Assembly (NCBI GenBank): GCA_945883625.1
Contig: CAMCXW010000009.1
Coordinates: 1-59,524 of the forward strand
DNA length: 59,524 nt
Direction: 5' to 3'
Source of the DNA: Spirosoma fluviale
Lineage (GTDB): Bacteria; Bacteroidota; Bacteroidia; Cytophagales; Spirosomataceae
Below are positions 1-9,047 of this stretch, one piece after another; within the stretch, counting starts at the first letter, position 1; each line of letters starts with the position of its first letter. The notes beneath the pieces were generated by a model. That model searched no databases, was not told the DNA's origin, and saw only the letters and a program-made list of their open reading frames with translations. The translations under genes and the position numbers were made by a program.

Positions 1-320
1 TGGTTAAACTGAAGGCCTAAATCGTAGTTGATGAGACTAAGCAACGTCGCCACTTTCGAGTTTTGACTCAAATAAATCGCAAAGGGCGTTTGCTCGAGTT
101 TCTGTTTGGTGGTGTCCACTAAACTGGCCTTGTGAAAGGCGAGTTGGAATGCTAAGCCCGAGCCAGACTTCAGACCGTCGATCAATTTTCCCTGATCGTT
201 TTGATATTGAAACTGCGTGATGGCCACTCCTTGGGAGAGTTTGAATTGTTGGGCGTAAGCTACGTGAACCAGAAACAGGGCTGTAGCGATGAGCAAAAAA
301 CGTGGGATGATAAGCTTCAT
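1..320 (-). CDS. Secreted protein, 3' part cut off by window edge
   Basis: An open frame runs from an ATG at 320 to the window edge without a stop, giving 106 residues of a longer protein. It starts with a clear signal peptide (MKLIIPRFLLIATALFLVH followed by VAYA-Q), so the product is exported. The mature part starts QFKLSQGVAITQF and alternates polar and apolar residues, as outer-membrane beta-barrel or beta-sandwich proteins do, but no family is recognised. It is divergent from the AraC-type gene at 507, with 186 bases between them. Exported and real: fairly sure. Function: unknown. Confidence 0.6.
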   Translation of the reverse strand, partial: MKLIIPRFLLIATALFLVHVAYAQQFKLSQGVAITQFQYQNDQGKLIDGLKSGSGLAFQLAFHKASLVDTTKQKLEQTPFAIYLSQNSKVATLLSLINYDLGLQFN

Positions 321-506
321 GAGTATCATTTTTGTCTGGACTAAATTTTAAAGTCGGTACAAAAATGGCTACTTAACTAGGCCTCGATGAATAACTCTTA
401 AGGTAATTGGTTTAGAAATAATTATTTTCAAACTACATGTATATTTCTTGCTAGTTTGATTTTAATTATTTCCATACCTTCGATTTCAAACCTTGTTTGA
501 TCAATA

Positions 507-1679
507 ATGATATTTACTTCTATCTACATCAACATACTTTTGTGTTTACTTCTGTTGAATTTCCAATGGAGGGAGAATAAGTCTATTATATATTTATGCC
601 TAGGCTTAATCATTTTTAATGTCAGACAAATCGCGGGTTTTTTACTCAATACGGAGTCGAATATCGAGGTTTTGACAAAATTGATATTTGTATTAGATCC
701 GCTAGGGGCACTATTGGGACCAATTACCTTATATTATTTTAAAAGTTTGGTCGAGAAGAAATTCTACATTGATTTCAAGTTTATGTTGATGTGCGTTATT
801 CCAGGTGTATTGATTATAATTAATCTTTGGCCTTATTATCACATATCGTTTGATGAGAAACTCAATACAATTATGGCCATCAATAATCATGTATACATCC
901 GAGATGTACCTGTGAAGCACACGTTATTTTTTAGTTTTAAAATTCAAACTAGAATGATTGCTGCCTATAATGCAGCGCACTTGATTTACGCTTTGTATTA
1001 TTTATTCAAGGAGAATAAAGCCAATAAATTCAATCTAAAACGTGTGAAAATCTTATACTCCATCATTTCAATTCTACTCGTCTCGATTTTACCGATCGTG
1101 CTGTTTTTGGTTTATGCTTCCTACGTATCTCAGGATGGGTTTGACTTTAAATTCAATATTCCTGAAAATATAAATACAGACCATCTGTATTTATTTACAC
1201 TCATCACACCCATCAGTTTTCTATTTTTTCCTCAATTAATTTATGGAGTAAATCCAAACACAGCCTTGCATCTGCAATTGAAAGATGCAGTTGATTGTAT
1301 GATAAGGCCGAAAAACGAGGACCTTAACATCAAATTTGCCATGTCTACGGAAAAGGACCGTATCATTGACTACATAGATAAACAAAAGCCTTACCTAAAT
1401 CCATCATTTTCGTTACATACAGTATCAAGTCAATTAAATATTCCGCATCTGCGTGTTTCGAGCTGTTTCAACAAGGAGTTAAATATTTCATTCCCAGAAT
1501 ACCGGAATCGGAAACGTGTGGAAAATGCCATTCAATTATTTAAAGAAAATAAGCATTTTCACATGTCGATAGAAGGTATAGCCGCTCAATGTGGTTTTAA
1601 GAATAAATCATCTTTTTATGCCGCATTTCGGTCGGTGCATCAGATGACACCCACGGATTGGATTGCTAATAACCTATAA
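507..1679 (+). CDS. Membrane-anchored AraC-family transcriptional regulator (first of a tandem pair)
   Basis: 390 residues. Roughly residues 1-245 are hydrophobic and hold about seven membrane spans; the C-terminal 100 or so residues form an AraC-type double helix-turn-helix, with the typical second-helix region AAQCGFKNKSSFYAAFRSV and the ending HQMTPTDW. This architecture (7TM sensor plus cytoplasmic AraC domain) is common in Bacteroidota and should transmit a membrane or extracellular signal to a promoter. Ligand and targets are unknown. The neighbour at 1753 is a paralogue of the same length and architecture, 73 bases downstream on the same strand, so the two probably arose by tandem duplication. 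Confidence 0.85.
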   Translation: MIFTSIYINILLCLLLLNFQWRENKSIIYLCLGLIIFNVRQIAGFLLNTESNIEVLTKLIFVLDPLGALLGPITLYYFKSLVEKKFYIDFKFMLMCVIPGVLIIINLWPYYHISFDEKLNTIMAINNHVYIRDVPVKHTLFFSFKIQTRMIAAYNAAHLIYALYYLFKENKANKFNLKRVKILYSIISILLVSILPIVLFLVYASYVSQDGFDFKFNIPENINTDHLYLFTLITPISFLFFPQLIYGVNPNTALHLQLKDAVDCMIRPKNEDLNIKFAMSTEKDRIIDYIDKQKPYLNPSFSLHTVSSQLNIPHLRVSSCFNKELNISFPEYRNRKRVENAIQLFKENKHFHMSIEGIAAQCGFKNKSSFYAAFRSVHQMTPTDWIANNL

Positions 1680-1752
1680 ATTTTGACGAATGAAATCCAC
1701 TTGTTTGCTTTTAACATAAACCCCAAACACTCAAAATAAACTATATCCGCAA

Positions 1753-2922
1753 ATGGTATTGACATCTGTGTATTTAAATTTAATCATCTGTTTGTTGCTT
1801 TGGGTTTACCAATGGCGTCAAAATAAGGCAATCATTTACCTGGTCAGCTTGATTTTATTGGCAAATATGCGCCATATCATGGTGTTATTATTAAATCAGC
1901 CCATTGAGAGTCGTGTATTGGCCGTATTACTTGTCCATTTTGATCCAGTGATTATCTTGATCGGACCATTACTCTTCTTATACTTTAAAAGTCTGATTCA
2001 AGGTAAATTAGTTTTCGAAAAATGGTTTTGGTTATACTTGATTCCATGTGGTATAATTTTGATCAATACATTTTCTTACTACTTGCTGGACTTTGAGACA
2101 AAAGTTGAATTTGCCAAATTGATGCAGCATAATAACCATGCAGATATAAATTTACCCGGTGGAACAAAGTTTTTTAATTATGATATTCAGATGATTATCG
2201 CTCCACTACATAACTGGGCATTCATTGGCTATTCCTTTATCTATTTACGCCAACAGAAAAAAAAGAATTCGATTAGGTCAAAAGTTTCAAAGATAATCGT
2301 ACGGGTCGTGTGGATTATACTTTTAATGATGTCACCCGTACTTCTGCAAATTCTTTTTGCAACGTTAAAATCACCTCATTCATTTGATCTATCATTTCAG
2401 GACTCTACCATCAGCTCAGATATCATGTATTTATCTACGCTATTGTTGCCTCTTTCATTTTTTCTTTTCCCATCCTGGTTATATGGTCCCGGGTCATCTA
2501 GTTCGATTCTGGAAAAGCTCAAAGAAATCTGGTACACGATCACTCGTGTATCTTCAGATGGTCTTTCTGCAAAGCCTGAAAAGTCGGCAGATCTAGATCG
2601 CATCATACAGTATATGGAAATGAAGAAACCATATTTAAATCCTAACTTTTCCATTCATGATGTGTCGCGTGAATTGAACATTCCACACTTGCGCGTATCC
2701 ACAAGTTTCAATAAGCAATTAGAAAAAAGCTTCCCCGAGTATCGAAATAAACTACGCGTCGCGTATGCCGTGAATCTTTTGCAAGAAAATGCCCATTTTC
2801 AAATGTCGATTGAGGGCATAGCTTTTCAATCAGGGTTTAAAAATAAATCATCGTTTTATACTGCTTTTCGGGCGGTGCATCAGATGACACCCACGGAATG
2901 GATTTCGAAGCATTTGGGGTAA
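1753..2922 (+). CDS. Membrane-anchored AraC-family transcriptional regulator (second of a tandem pair)
   Basis: 389 residues with the same layout as its upstream neighbour: about seven membrane spans in the first 245 residues and a C-terminal AraC DNA-binding domain (IAFQSGFKNKSSFYTAFRAV, then HQMTPTEW). The DNA-binding halves of the two proteins are very similar (both contain KPYLNP, LNIPHLRVS, SFPEYRN and HFQ/HMSIEGIA), while the membrane halves differ more. This suggests similar DNA sites but different signals. The stop codon's last base is also the first base of a strong palindrome. Confidence 0.85.
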   Translation: MVLTSVYLNLIICLLLWVYQWRQNKAIIYLVSLILLANMRHIMVLLLNQPIESRVLAVLLVHFDPVIILIGPLLFLYFKSLIQGKLVFEKWFWLYLIPCGIILINTFSYYLLDFETKVEFAKLMQHNNHADINLPGGTKFFNYDIQMIIAPLHNWAFIGYSFIYLRQQKKKNSIRSKVSKIIVRVVWIILLMMSPVLLQILFATLKSPHSFDLSFQDSTISSDIMYLSTLLLPLSFFLFPSWLYGPGSSSSILEKLKEIWYTITRVSSDGLSAKPEKSADLDRIIQYMEMKKPYLNPNFSIHDVSRELNIPHLRVSTSFNKQLEKSFPEYRNKLRVAYAVNLLQENAHFQMSIEGIAFQSGFKNKSSFYTAFRAVHQMTPTEWISKHLG

Positions 2923-2954
2923 ACGCTGCCGGGGTCTGCGACCCCGGCAGCGTT
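2922..2954. repeat. Perfect 14-bp-arm GC-rich palindrome (REP-like or terminator-like)
   Basis: The arm AACGCTGCCGGGGT (2922-2935), a 5-base loop CTGCG and the exact reverse complement of the arm (2941-2954) form a perfect stem directly at the stop codon of the AraC gene. It is much richer in G+C than its surroundings. No T run follows on the plus strand, so it is not a canonical intrinsic terminator. It resembles repetitive extragenic palindromes; only one copy was noticed in this window, so dispersal is inferred. Confidence 0.7.
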
Positions 2955-3082
2955 ACCGCACAAAGGTATTTACAATACAGTTGAGATTGGTCTGAAAAAC
3001 TGATAAAAAACAAAGAAATTAGCCCAAAAACAGGCTTTTGCACAAATAAAACCGCAGAAAACTGATAAACTGCCTGCCCCTA

Positions 3083-3796
3083 TTACTTCCGATTCAAATC
3101 CCGCATGAACTGCGTCGGGGACACTACCTGCTTCGGTTGAATCTCAAATGCCGGCTTCCAATCCTTCCGCTTGAGATCTCCCTTTTTCACCGACTGAATA
3201 AAACTCATCCACGCAAATGGATTCGTTAAGGCGAGCATCGGACTCGCAAAAAATGTTCGATTCGCCTGTGAAGAAACCATCATATCCGAGAAATTCCGGA
3301 AGTTGGCACTCGCCCCCATCCCCGCCTGCAACGCAAAAACATTCAACTTCGACTGCTCTAAATTATCGGCCAATATCCGCTTTTGGCGCTCATCACGCAC
3401 TTTCATGTTTAAGAAAGCCTTCTTAAAATCCTCTTCATTGGCATGTAAAAAAACCTTCACTTCCGATAACATCTTATTGTCCTCCTGCATCTCAATGATC
3501 GCCTGATGCACCACATCCGTCTTCCGCGGAATCACATAATACTGTGGTTTATAGCCAATATAAGTAAACACCAAGCTATCCCCCGGAAAAACTAATAGGT
3601 CCACTTGCCCGAAATTGTCACTTAATGCGCCCCGACCAGCCGCTGGGTTATACACGTAAGCTAGAGGCAAATATTCAGAATTGTTAGATGAAATTATGCG
3701 CGCATTAAATAATACGGTTTTGTCCTGCCCCTGGGCAAACAAACGACTCGAGAAAGAGACGAAGATAAGAAGACAAAGTATACACCGACTAAACAT
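3083..3796 (-). CDS. Secreted protein with carboxypeptidase-regulatory-like domain
   Basis: 237 residues with an N-terminal signal peptide ending SSRLFAQ. Residues about 30-110 look like the carboxypeptidase-D regulatory-like beta-sandwich of Bacteroidota (a LPLAYVYN region, then GRGALSDNFGQVDLLVFPGDSLVFTYIGYKP, here cited only by position about 50-83). The rest (about 115-237) is charged and unassigned. It lies 44 bases after cdsA on the same strand and may be cotranscribed with it. Such stand-alone proteins are usually periplasmic or outer-membrane associated; a specific role cannot be given. Confidence 0.7.
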   Translation of the reverse strand: MFSRCILCLLIFVSFSSRLFAQGQDKTVLFNARIISSNNSEYLPLAYVYNPAAGRGALSDNFGQVDLLVFPGDSLVFTYIGYKPQYYVIPRKTDVVHQAIIEMQEDNKMLSEVKVFLHANEEDFKKAFLNMKVRDERQKRILADNLEQSKLNVFALQAGMGASANFRNFSDMMVSSQANRTFFASPMLALTNPFAWMSFIQSVKKGDLKRKDWKPAFEIQPKQVVSPTQFMRDLNRK

Positions 3797-3840
3797 CCTG
3801 CAAGATAAATCAATTTACGATTGACGAAACATTAAAATTA

Positions 3841-4659
3841 TTAACGAACTAATTTTAGAAATGTTATGATAAAAGGGATAGAAAGTAACAATCCATCAAA
3901 ACGATCCAGAAATCCACCATGACCCGGAATCGTATCCGCCGAGTCCTTGATATTAATACTCCGCTTAAACAACGACTCCACCAAATCCCCATACGTTCCC
4001 GCCACCACAATGATAATCCCAATCGCATACCACTGAAAAGTTGTGTAATTCGTAAAATAATTGCCTAAAATCGTAGCCACCACCATCGCCGTCAACAAAC
4101 CACCAATACTTCCCTCCCAGGATTTCTTCGGCGAAACACGCTCAAATAATTTCGTCTTACCAAACTTCGTCCCCGCAAAATAAGCACCCGAGTCACTCGC
4201 CCACAACAAAAACAAACAGCCCAAGACTATATTGGGATCATATATTTCAGATTGGATAAAAGCTAAAACGGTCAGTAATGCAAAGGGTAGTGCGACGTAA
4301 ATAATGCCTAAAAACGTATATGCAATGTTTTTGAAGGGTTTCTCATCTTTGGACTTATATAATTTGATGAAAAAAATCAGCGTCAATAAGGGTGAAAGTA
4401 TGTAGTAATTTTGATACGCCACATCCCCCTTTTCAATAAAGAAGGTCAATAAATGCAACACAACCCCGCAAAAAGTTCCGTAAAATGTTAGGGGTAGATT
4501 ATCGCCCATGCTGCCCACCAACTTATAAAATTCTAATTGAGCTAGTGCCCCAACAATCAAAAAGAGACCCAAAAAAGTATAGTCAGAATAAAGAATGCAA
4601 AACAACAAAATCGGGACGCCAATCAGCGCGGCGATAATCCGTTGTTTTAAATTTGACAT
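3841..4659 (-). CDS. cdsA: Phosphatidate cytidylyltransferase (CDP-diglyceride synthase)
   Basis: Makes CDP-diacylglycerol from CTP and phosphatidic acid, the branch point of phospholipid synthesis, in the inner membrane. The protein has several membrane spans, and the family signature is present near the C-terminus: SLFKRSINIKDSADTIPGHG followed by GFLDRFDGLL. The start chosen is the ATG at 4659 (MSNLKQRIIAALIG), which matches the usual N-terminus and gives 272 residues; an in-frame ATG at 4674 would add five. It follows the DUF2007 gene closely, forming an operon with CPBP protease and DUF2007. Confidence 0.93.
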   Translation of the reverse strand: MSNLKQRIIAALIGVPILLFCILYSDYTFLGLFLIVGALAQLEFYKLVGSMGDNLPLTFYGTFCGVVLHLLTFFIEKGDVAYQNYYILSPLLTLIFFIKLYKSKDEKPFKNIAYTFLGIIYVALPFALLTVLAFIQSEIYDPNIVLGCLFLLWASDSGAYFAGTKFGKTKLFERVSPKKSWEGSIGGLLTAMVVATILGNYFTNYTTFQWYAIGIIIVVAGTYGDLVESLFKRSINIKDSADTIPGHGGFLDRFDGLLLSIPFIITFLKLVR

Positions 4660-4675
4660 TTGACGTATTCCCATA

Positions 4676-4870
4676 TTATTTCAAGACTAAAGTTCGCGCT
4701 TCCGACGCATCGTCCACGTGTACATATAATTCCCAATTCCCTAAATCATAGGCACTCACTTTCTGGTTCAATACCACGGCGCGAATCTCCGCCTGCTCCC
4801 ATAAGAGCGCCTTATCCATCTCCAAATCAATCCCCGTGCGCGATTCCGCAATTTTTACCCAATCTTTCAT
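4676..4870 (-). CDS. DUF2007 family small protein
   Basis: 64 residues. The sequence pattern (WVKIAESRTGIDLEMDKALL, then AVVLNQKVSAYDLGNWELYV and a short tail) matches the DUF2007 family, annotated as a putative signal-transducing, ACT-like small domain of unknown function. Its ATG overlaps the stop of the upstream CPBP protease gene (ATGA arrangement, 4867-4870), and cdsA follows almost at once, so the three genes are translationally linked. Function is unproved; the context suggests envelope or lipid homeostasis. Confidence 0.8.
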   Translation of the reverse strand: MKDWVKIAESRTGIDLEMDKALLWEQAEIRAVVLNQKVSAYDLGNWELYVHVDDASEARTLVLK

Positions 4871-5820
4871 GATGCGTCCGTTCGTAACAAATACAATCTA
4901 CGCAAATAAAAACCCATTAATAGAACTGAAAATGCAGCCGACCACCACGGAATTTCCGAAACTAATTGCTCCGGGTTGATCGAAATACTTTTTTGTTGGT
5001 ACATATAATGCATCGTCAGCGTCCACGCATTATTAAAGAAGTGTGCCAAAATAGGCACCCAAATACTACCATACCACACATATAAATACCCAAAAAACGC
5101 ACCTAAAAACATACGTGGGAAAAATCCATAAAACTGGAAATGAATGAAGCTGAAGATCGCAGCGGCCAACCAGATCGCAACGTGTTTATTGCCCAAATAC
5201 CGAACAAAAATCGACTGCAACACCCCTCTAAAAAAGATTTCCTCCCCCAATGCCGCGATACCCGCAATCACCGCAATAGCCATGGCGAAGTCCATATCCG
5301 ACTGGAAATTCAATAAAAATTTTGTGAGTTCCGCTAAATTTCCTTCTGAGGATTTCATCCACTGCTCTACCCCCTCAAATCCCGCAGGCAAGACTATATT
5401 TTCATTCCACTGAATGACGTATTCCATAAAAGGCATCGATACCAATACCGTCAAAATCGCCCAAATGAATATTTGGAATCGCGGTATTTCACCCTGATTC
5501 AAATCCAAAATCGAACGCTTCTCCACAAACGACATGTAAGCCCATGGACCCAAAACAAATGTAAATAAGGCCGAAAACCATTGCAAGGCCATCATACCAT
5601 GAAAGGCATTCGCATATTTCTGCGGATGCGCCACAAAGTCAATCAATAATTTCTGAAATTGGTTCACATCGGTCGTAGGCAATTCTAAAATTGCGACCAC
5701 CGCAAGTAATCCAAAAAACTGTCCCAAAAAGCTTCCCAAGAGGAAAAAACCGAAGAGACTTAAGAGGTTCGAAGCGAGGCCCAACCAACGAGTTGGCCCT
5801 GTATACTGGTTTTCTTGCAT
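4867..5820 (-). CDS. CPBP-family intramembrane metalloprotease
   Basis: 317 residues from the ATG at 5820 (MQENQYTGPTRWLG); an ATG at 5841 would add seven residues but intrudes further into the divergent promoter space. Multi-span membrane protein with the CPBP (Abi, Rce1-like) motifs: EEIFFRGVLQ with the paired glutamates and arginine, then FSFIHFQFYG with a histidine, and HFFNNAWT with the last histidine. These glutamates and histidines are the metal site of the family. Substrate unknown. First gene of an operon with DUF2007 and cdsA. Confidence 0.88.
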   Translation of the reverse strand: MQENQYTGPTRWLGLASNLLSLFGFFLLGSFLGQFFGLLAVVAILELPTTDVNQFQKLLIDFVAHPQKYANAFHGMMALQWFSALFTFVLGPWAYMSFVEKRSILDLNQGEIPRFQIFIWAILTVLVSMPFMEYVIQWNENIVLPAGFEGVEQWMKSSEGNLAELTKFLLNFQSDMDFAMAIAVIAGIAALGEEIFFRGVLQSIFVRYLGNKHVAIWLAAAIFSFIHFQFYGFFPRMFLGAFFGYLYVWYGSIWVPILAHFFNNAWTLTMHYMYQQKSISINPEQLVSEIPWWSAAFSVLLMGFYLRRLYLLRTDAS

Positions 5821-5853
5821 AATGGTCGTAAATTTAAACAATTTTTAAACAGC

Positions 5854-6837
5854 ATGGTAAAAATCGGCAACATCGAGCTTGGCTCATTTCCTTTACTTCT
5901 TGCTCCCATGGAGGACGTCTCAGATCCTCCATTCCGTGCGGTATGTAAAGCAAATGGGGCAGATTTGATGTATACCGAATTTATTTCTTCGGAAGGCCTC
6001 ATTCGCGACGCCGCAAAAAGCGTCCAAAAATTAGATATTTTCGAATACGAAAGACCGATCGGCATCCAGTTATTTGGCAGTTCCATCGAGACGATGGCCT
6101 CCTGTACCGAAATTGCCACCAAAGCTAGCCCCGATTTAATCGACATTAATTACGGTTGCCCCGTCAAGCAAGTCGCCTGCCGCGGTGCCGGAGCCGCACT
6201 CCTACAAGATATTCCAAAAATGGTCGCGATGACCCAGGCTGTCGTAAAAGCCACCCACCTACCCGTGACCGTGAAAACGCGCCTCGGTTGGGACGACTCC
6301 ACCAAAAACATTGAAGAAATTGCGGAACGTTTACAGGACATCGGCATTCAAGCATTAACCATTCACGGTCGGACCCGCGTGCAGATGTATAAGGGTGAGG
6401 CCGACTGGACTTTAATCTCTAAAGTCAAAGAGAATCCTCGGATCAAAATTCCGATTTTCGGCAATGGCGATATCGATTCACCCCAAAAAGCCCTTGAATA
6501 CCGGGACAAATACGGCGTGGACGGCATCATGATCGGTCGGGCATCCATCGGATATCCTTGGATTTTCAACGAAATCAAACATTACTTGGCCACAGGTGAG
6601 TTTTTAGCTCCACCTAGTTTAGAAGAACGCATCTCCGTTTGCGAATCCCACCTCGATTTTTCGATCCGTTGGAAAGGCAACCATGGCGGCATCGTCGAAA
6701 TGCGCCGCCACTATTCCAATTACTTCCGCGGCATGGACCATTTCAAACCTTTCCGAACCAAACTCGTTACCAGTTACTCACTCGAAGAAATTAAAGAAAC
6801 ACTACACGAAATTGCCATGCATTATGCCGGAGAATAA
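5854..6837 (+). CDS. dusB: tRNA-dihydrouridine synthase
   Basis: Flavin enzyme that reduces uridines in the tRNA D-loop using NADPH. 327 residues from the ATG at 5854 (MVKIGNIELGSFPLLLAPMEDVS). Visible family signs: the N-terminal LAPMEDVSDPPFR, the catalytic-loop cysteine in INYGCPVKQVACRGAGAALL, the FMN-binding TVKTRLGWDD, the HGRTRVQMYKG region, and IFGNGDID and DGIMIGRASIG. The start is 33 bases from the divergent CPBP start. Its 3' end overlaps the next gene by 14 bases. The DusB assignment within the Dus family is by general resemblance. Confidence 0.93.
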   Translation: MVKIGNIELGSFPLLLAPMEDVSDPPFRAVCKANGADLMYTEFISSEGLIRDAAKSVQKLDIFEYERPIGIQLFGSSIETMASCTEIATKASPDLIDINYGCPVKQVACRGAGAALLQDIPKMVAMTQAVVKATHLPVTVKTRLGWDDSTKNIEEIAERLQDIGIQALTIHGRTRVQMYKGEADWTLISKVKENPRIKIPIFGNGDIDSPQKALEYRDKYGVDGIMIGRASIGYPWIFNEIKHYLATGEFLAPPSLEERISVCESHLDFSIRWKGNHGGIVEMRRHYSNYFRGMDHFKPFRTKLVTSYSLEEIKETLHEIAMHYAGE

Positions 6838-7705
6838 AAAATCAACACTCGTTATTTTCCTAGCTATATTGGGTTTGGCATTGATTTGGGGAAGTTCATT
6901 TATCCTGGTAAAAAAATCACTCATTCATTATTCGGCACTGCAAGTTGGCGCACTGCGCATCTGCGCCGCCAGCCTCTTCTTTATTCCCATTTTTTTGAAG
7001 CGTTTCAAATACATGGAGAAAAAACATATAAGCTCATTTTTACTGACAGGACTAACAGGCAACCTCATTCCCGCCATGTTATTTGCGATTGCAGGCCAAC
7101 ACCTTTCCAGTGCATTATCGGGTATGCTCAATGCATTCACTCCTCTTTTTACACTTTTTATCGGCATCGCATTTTTCGCCCAACCTTTTATTTGGAAGCA
7201 AATGACTGGGATTTTAGTGGGTCTGGCGGGTTGCCTCGGACTGCTTTTTGCCGGCCAAGGTATTAATATTGATTTTAATATTCATGGCCTTTGGGTCGTT
7301 TTGGCGACTTTATTGTACGGCATCAACATGCACCTCGTCAAAACTCGATTGAGCGATATGCACCCCTTGACTTCCACCGCTGGAATTTTTATGGTGATCG
7401 GTCCCCTGGCACTAATTGTTTTAATCTATACGGGTTTCTTCAGCCTACCACTTGACGAAGAACATCTGTGGTCGTTCATTTCGGCCATAGCATTAGGTCT
7501 CTTCGGATCCGCCATAGGGATGTTGGCCTTCAACCAAATCATCAAATGGACCAGCGCCATCATCGCTAGCTCCGTCACCTACATGATTCCCATCGTCGCT
7601 TTGGGTTGGGGTTTCGTGGATGGCGAAGCGATTTACCTACTGCAAGTCGTTTCCATGTTCGTCTTATTAGCCGGAATTTATTTGGTCAATAAATCAAAAA
7701 ACTGA
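6824..7705 (+). CDS. EamA/DMT-family transporter
   Basis: 293 residues from the ATG at 6824 (MPENKKSTLVIFLAILGLAL). About ten membrane spans in two EamA repeats; WGSSFILVKKSL in the first span is typical of the drug/metabolite transporter superfamily. The start lies inside the end of dusB, so the two are translationally coupled. Substrate cannot be inferred. Confidence 0.88.
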   Translation: MPENKKSTLVIFLAILGLALIWGSSFILVKKSLIHYSALQVGALRICAASLFFIPIFLKRFKYMEKKHISSFLLTGLTGNLIPAMLFAIAGQHLSSALSGMLNAFTPLFTLFIGIAFFAQPFIWKQMTGILVGLAGCLGLLFAGQGINIDFNIHGLWVVLATLLYGINMHLVKTRLSDMHPLTSTAGIFMVIGPLALIVLIYTGFFSLPLDEEHLWSFISAIALGLFGSAIGMLAFNQIIKWTSAIIASSVTYMIPIVALGWGFVDGEAIYLLQVVSMFVLLAGIYLVNKSKN

Positions 7706-7760
7706 TAAACTTTTTGCGTTTATACGTTTACCAAAAACCTGATTAAAAGAGCCCGTACAT

Positions 7761-7789
7761 TCGTTCATCCAAACACAAACGATGAACGA
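7761..7789 (+). promoter_or_regulatory. Inverted repeat enclosing the start codon of the DUF2851 gene
   Basis: TCGTTCATC (7761-7769) and GATGAACGA (7781-7789) are perfect reverse complements with an 11-base loop. The right arm contains the ATG at 7782. If this forms in mRNA it would hide the start codon. A 9-bp inverted repeat is expected a few times by chance in a window this long, so the support is mainly its position. Confidence 0.3.
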
Positions 7790-9047
7790 GCTCACCATGG
7801 CCTACCTCTGGAAAAATCAGAAATTTTCTAGAAAATCCCTGTCCCTAACGAACGGGGAGAAGGTCCATATTTTGCATCCCGGGATCGAGAATAGGCATGC
7901 GGGGGCGGATTTCCAACAAGCCAAAATTAGGATTAACGACCTGCTGTGGGTAGGTGCAGTAGAGTTGCATGTGCGCGCGTCCGACTGGAATGCGCATGGG
8001 CACCACACCGACCAGAGTTATGAAAATGTCATTTTGCACGTCGTCTGGGAACATGACCGAGACATCAGCTATGTGAACGAACAACAAATCCCAACCTTCT
8101 GCTTGTCGGCCTGGGTTCCCCAAGCCCCAATCCAAATAACGACATCAGATGAACTAGCATGCGCCTCATTTTTCCCGAGCATCGCGCACACAATCAAACT
8201 AGAAATGCTCGACCGTTGCCTCGAGGAGCGCCTCCTCGAAAAACAGGCACATATCACGACTTTGTTGCAAGCCACCGGCTACGATTGGGAGGAAACATGT
8301 TACCAGTCACTCGCAAAGTCCTTTGGCTTTTCCCTCAATGCGGAACCGATGCTGCGCCTCGCGCAAAATTGTCCACTCAAACTCATCTTGCGTTACCGCG
8401 ATCGACCATATGCCGTCGAGGCAGCGCTGTTTGGTTTAGCAGGTTTGTTGGAAGAGCCAGTCCACGATGCCTACCAATGGGAATTGCGAAGGGAATACAT
8501 TCATTTGAAAAAGAAGCATGGGTGGCAAGCGAACTACTTGCACATCACCGACTGGAAATTATTGCGCCTTCGACCATCGAATTTTCCGAGTATCAGACTC
8601 GCGCAATTTGCGGAGGTGGTACGATCCAACTGTTCATTAATTTCCCTCCTACTCGAAATGCAGGATTTGAAAACGGTGCGCCAGCTCTTCGAAATTCCCA
8701 CGATTGACTACTGGTCGACCCACACACATTTCGGTAAAAAAAGTAGCACCCATCTAACACGTCTAGGCCAAGGTGCCTTCGAATCCATTTGCATGAATAC
8801 CCTCATTCCATTGCTTTTTGCCTATTCTACGAGTAAGAATACCCCCACGTACGCAGAAAAAGCGCGGCGCTGGCTCAGTGAACTCAAGGCTGAAAACAAT
8901 GTGATTACGCGGAAATTCACGGACCTAGGTTGTCACTTACGCCATGCCGGCGACTCGCAAGCCGCGCTACAATGGCATAAAAATTACTGCGCAAAAAAAC
9001 GCTGTTTGGCGTGTTCAGTTGGGGTAGAAATTCTTACTCCGACTTAA
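7782..9047 (+). CDS. DUF2851 family protein
   Basis: 421 residues. The N-terminus (MNELTMAYLWKNQKFSRKSL) and the following region with HPGIENRHAGADFQQAKIRI and WVGAVELHVRASDWNAHGHH are characteristic of DUF2851, a Bacteroidota-centred family of unknown function. The conserved acidic and histidine residues (VELHVRASDW, NVILHVVWEHD) recall a nuclease-like core, but that is only an impression. The C-terminus has clustered cysteines (NYCAKKRCLACSVG), a possible metal site. It is a single gene, 76 bases after the EamA transporter. Confidence 0.82.
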   Translation: MNELTMAYLWKNQKFSRKSLSLTNGEKVHILHPGIENRHAGADFQQAKIRINDLLWVGAVELHVRASDWNAHGHHTDQSYENVILHVVWEHDRDISYVNEQQIPTFCLSAWVPQAPIQITTSDELACASFFPSIAHTIKLEMLDRCLEERLLEKQAHITTLLQATGYDWEETCYQSLAKSFGFSLNAEPMLRLAQNCPLKLILRYRDRPYAVEAALFGLAGLLEEPVHDAYQWELRREYIHLKKKHGWQANYLHITDWKLLRLRPSNFPSIRLAQFAEVVRSNCSLISLLLEMQDLKTVRQLFEIPTIDYWSTHTHFGKKSSTHLTRLGQGAFESICMNTLIPLLFAYSTSKNTPTYAEKARRWLSELKAENNVITRKFTDLGCHLRHAGDSQAALQWHKNYCAKKRCLACSVGVEILTPT

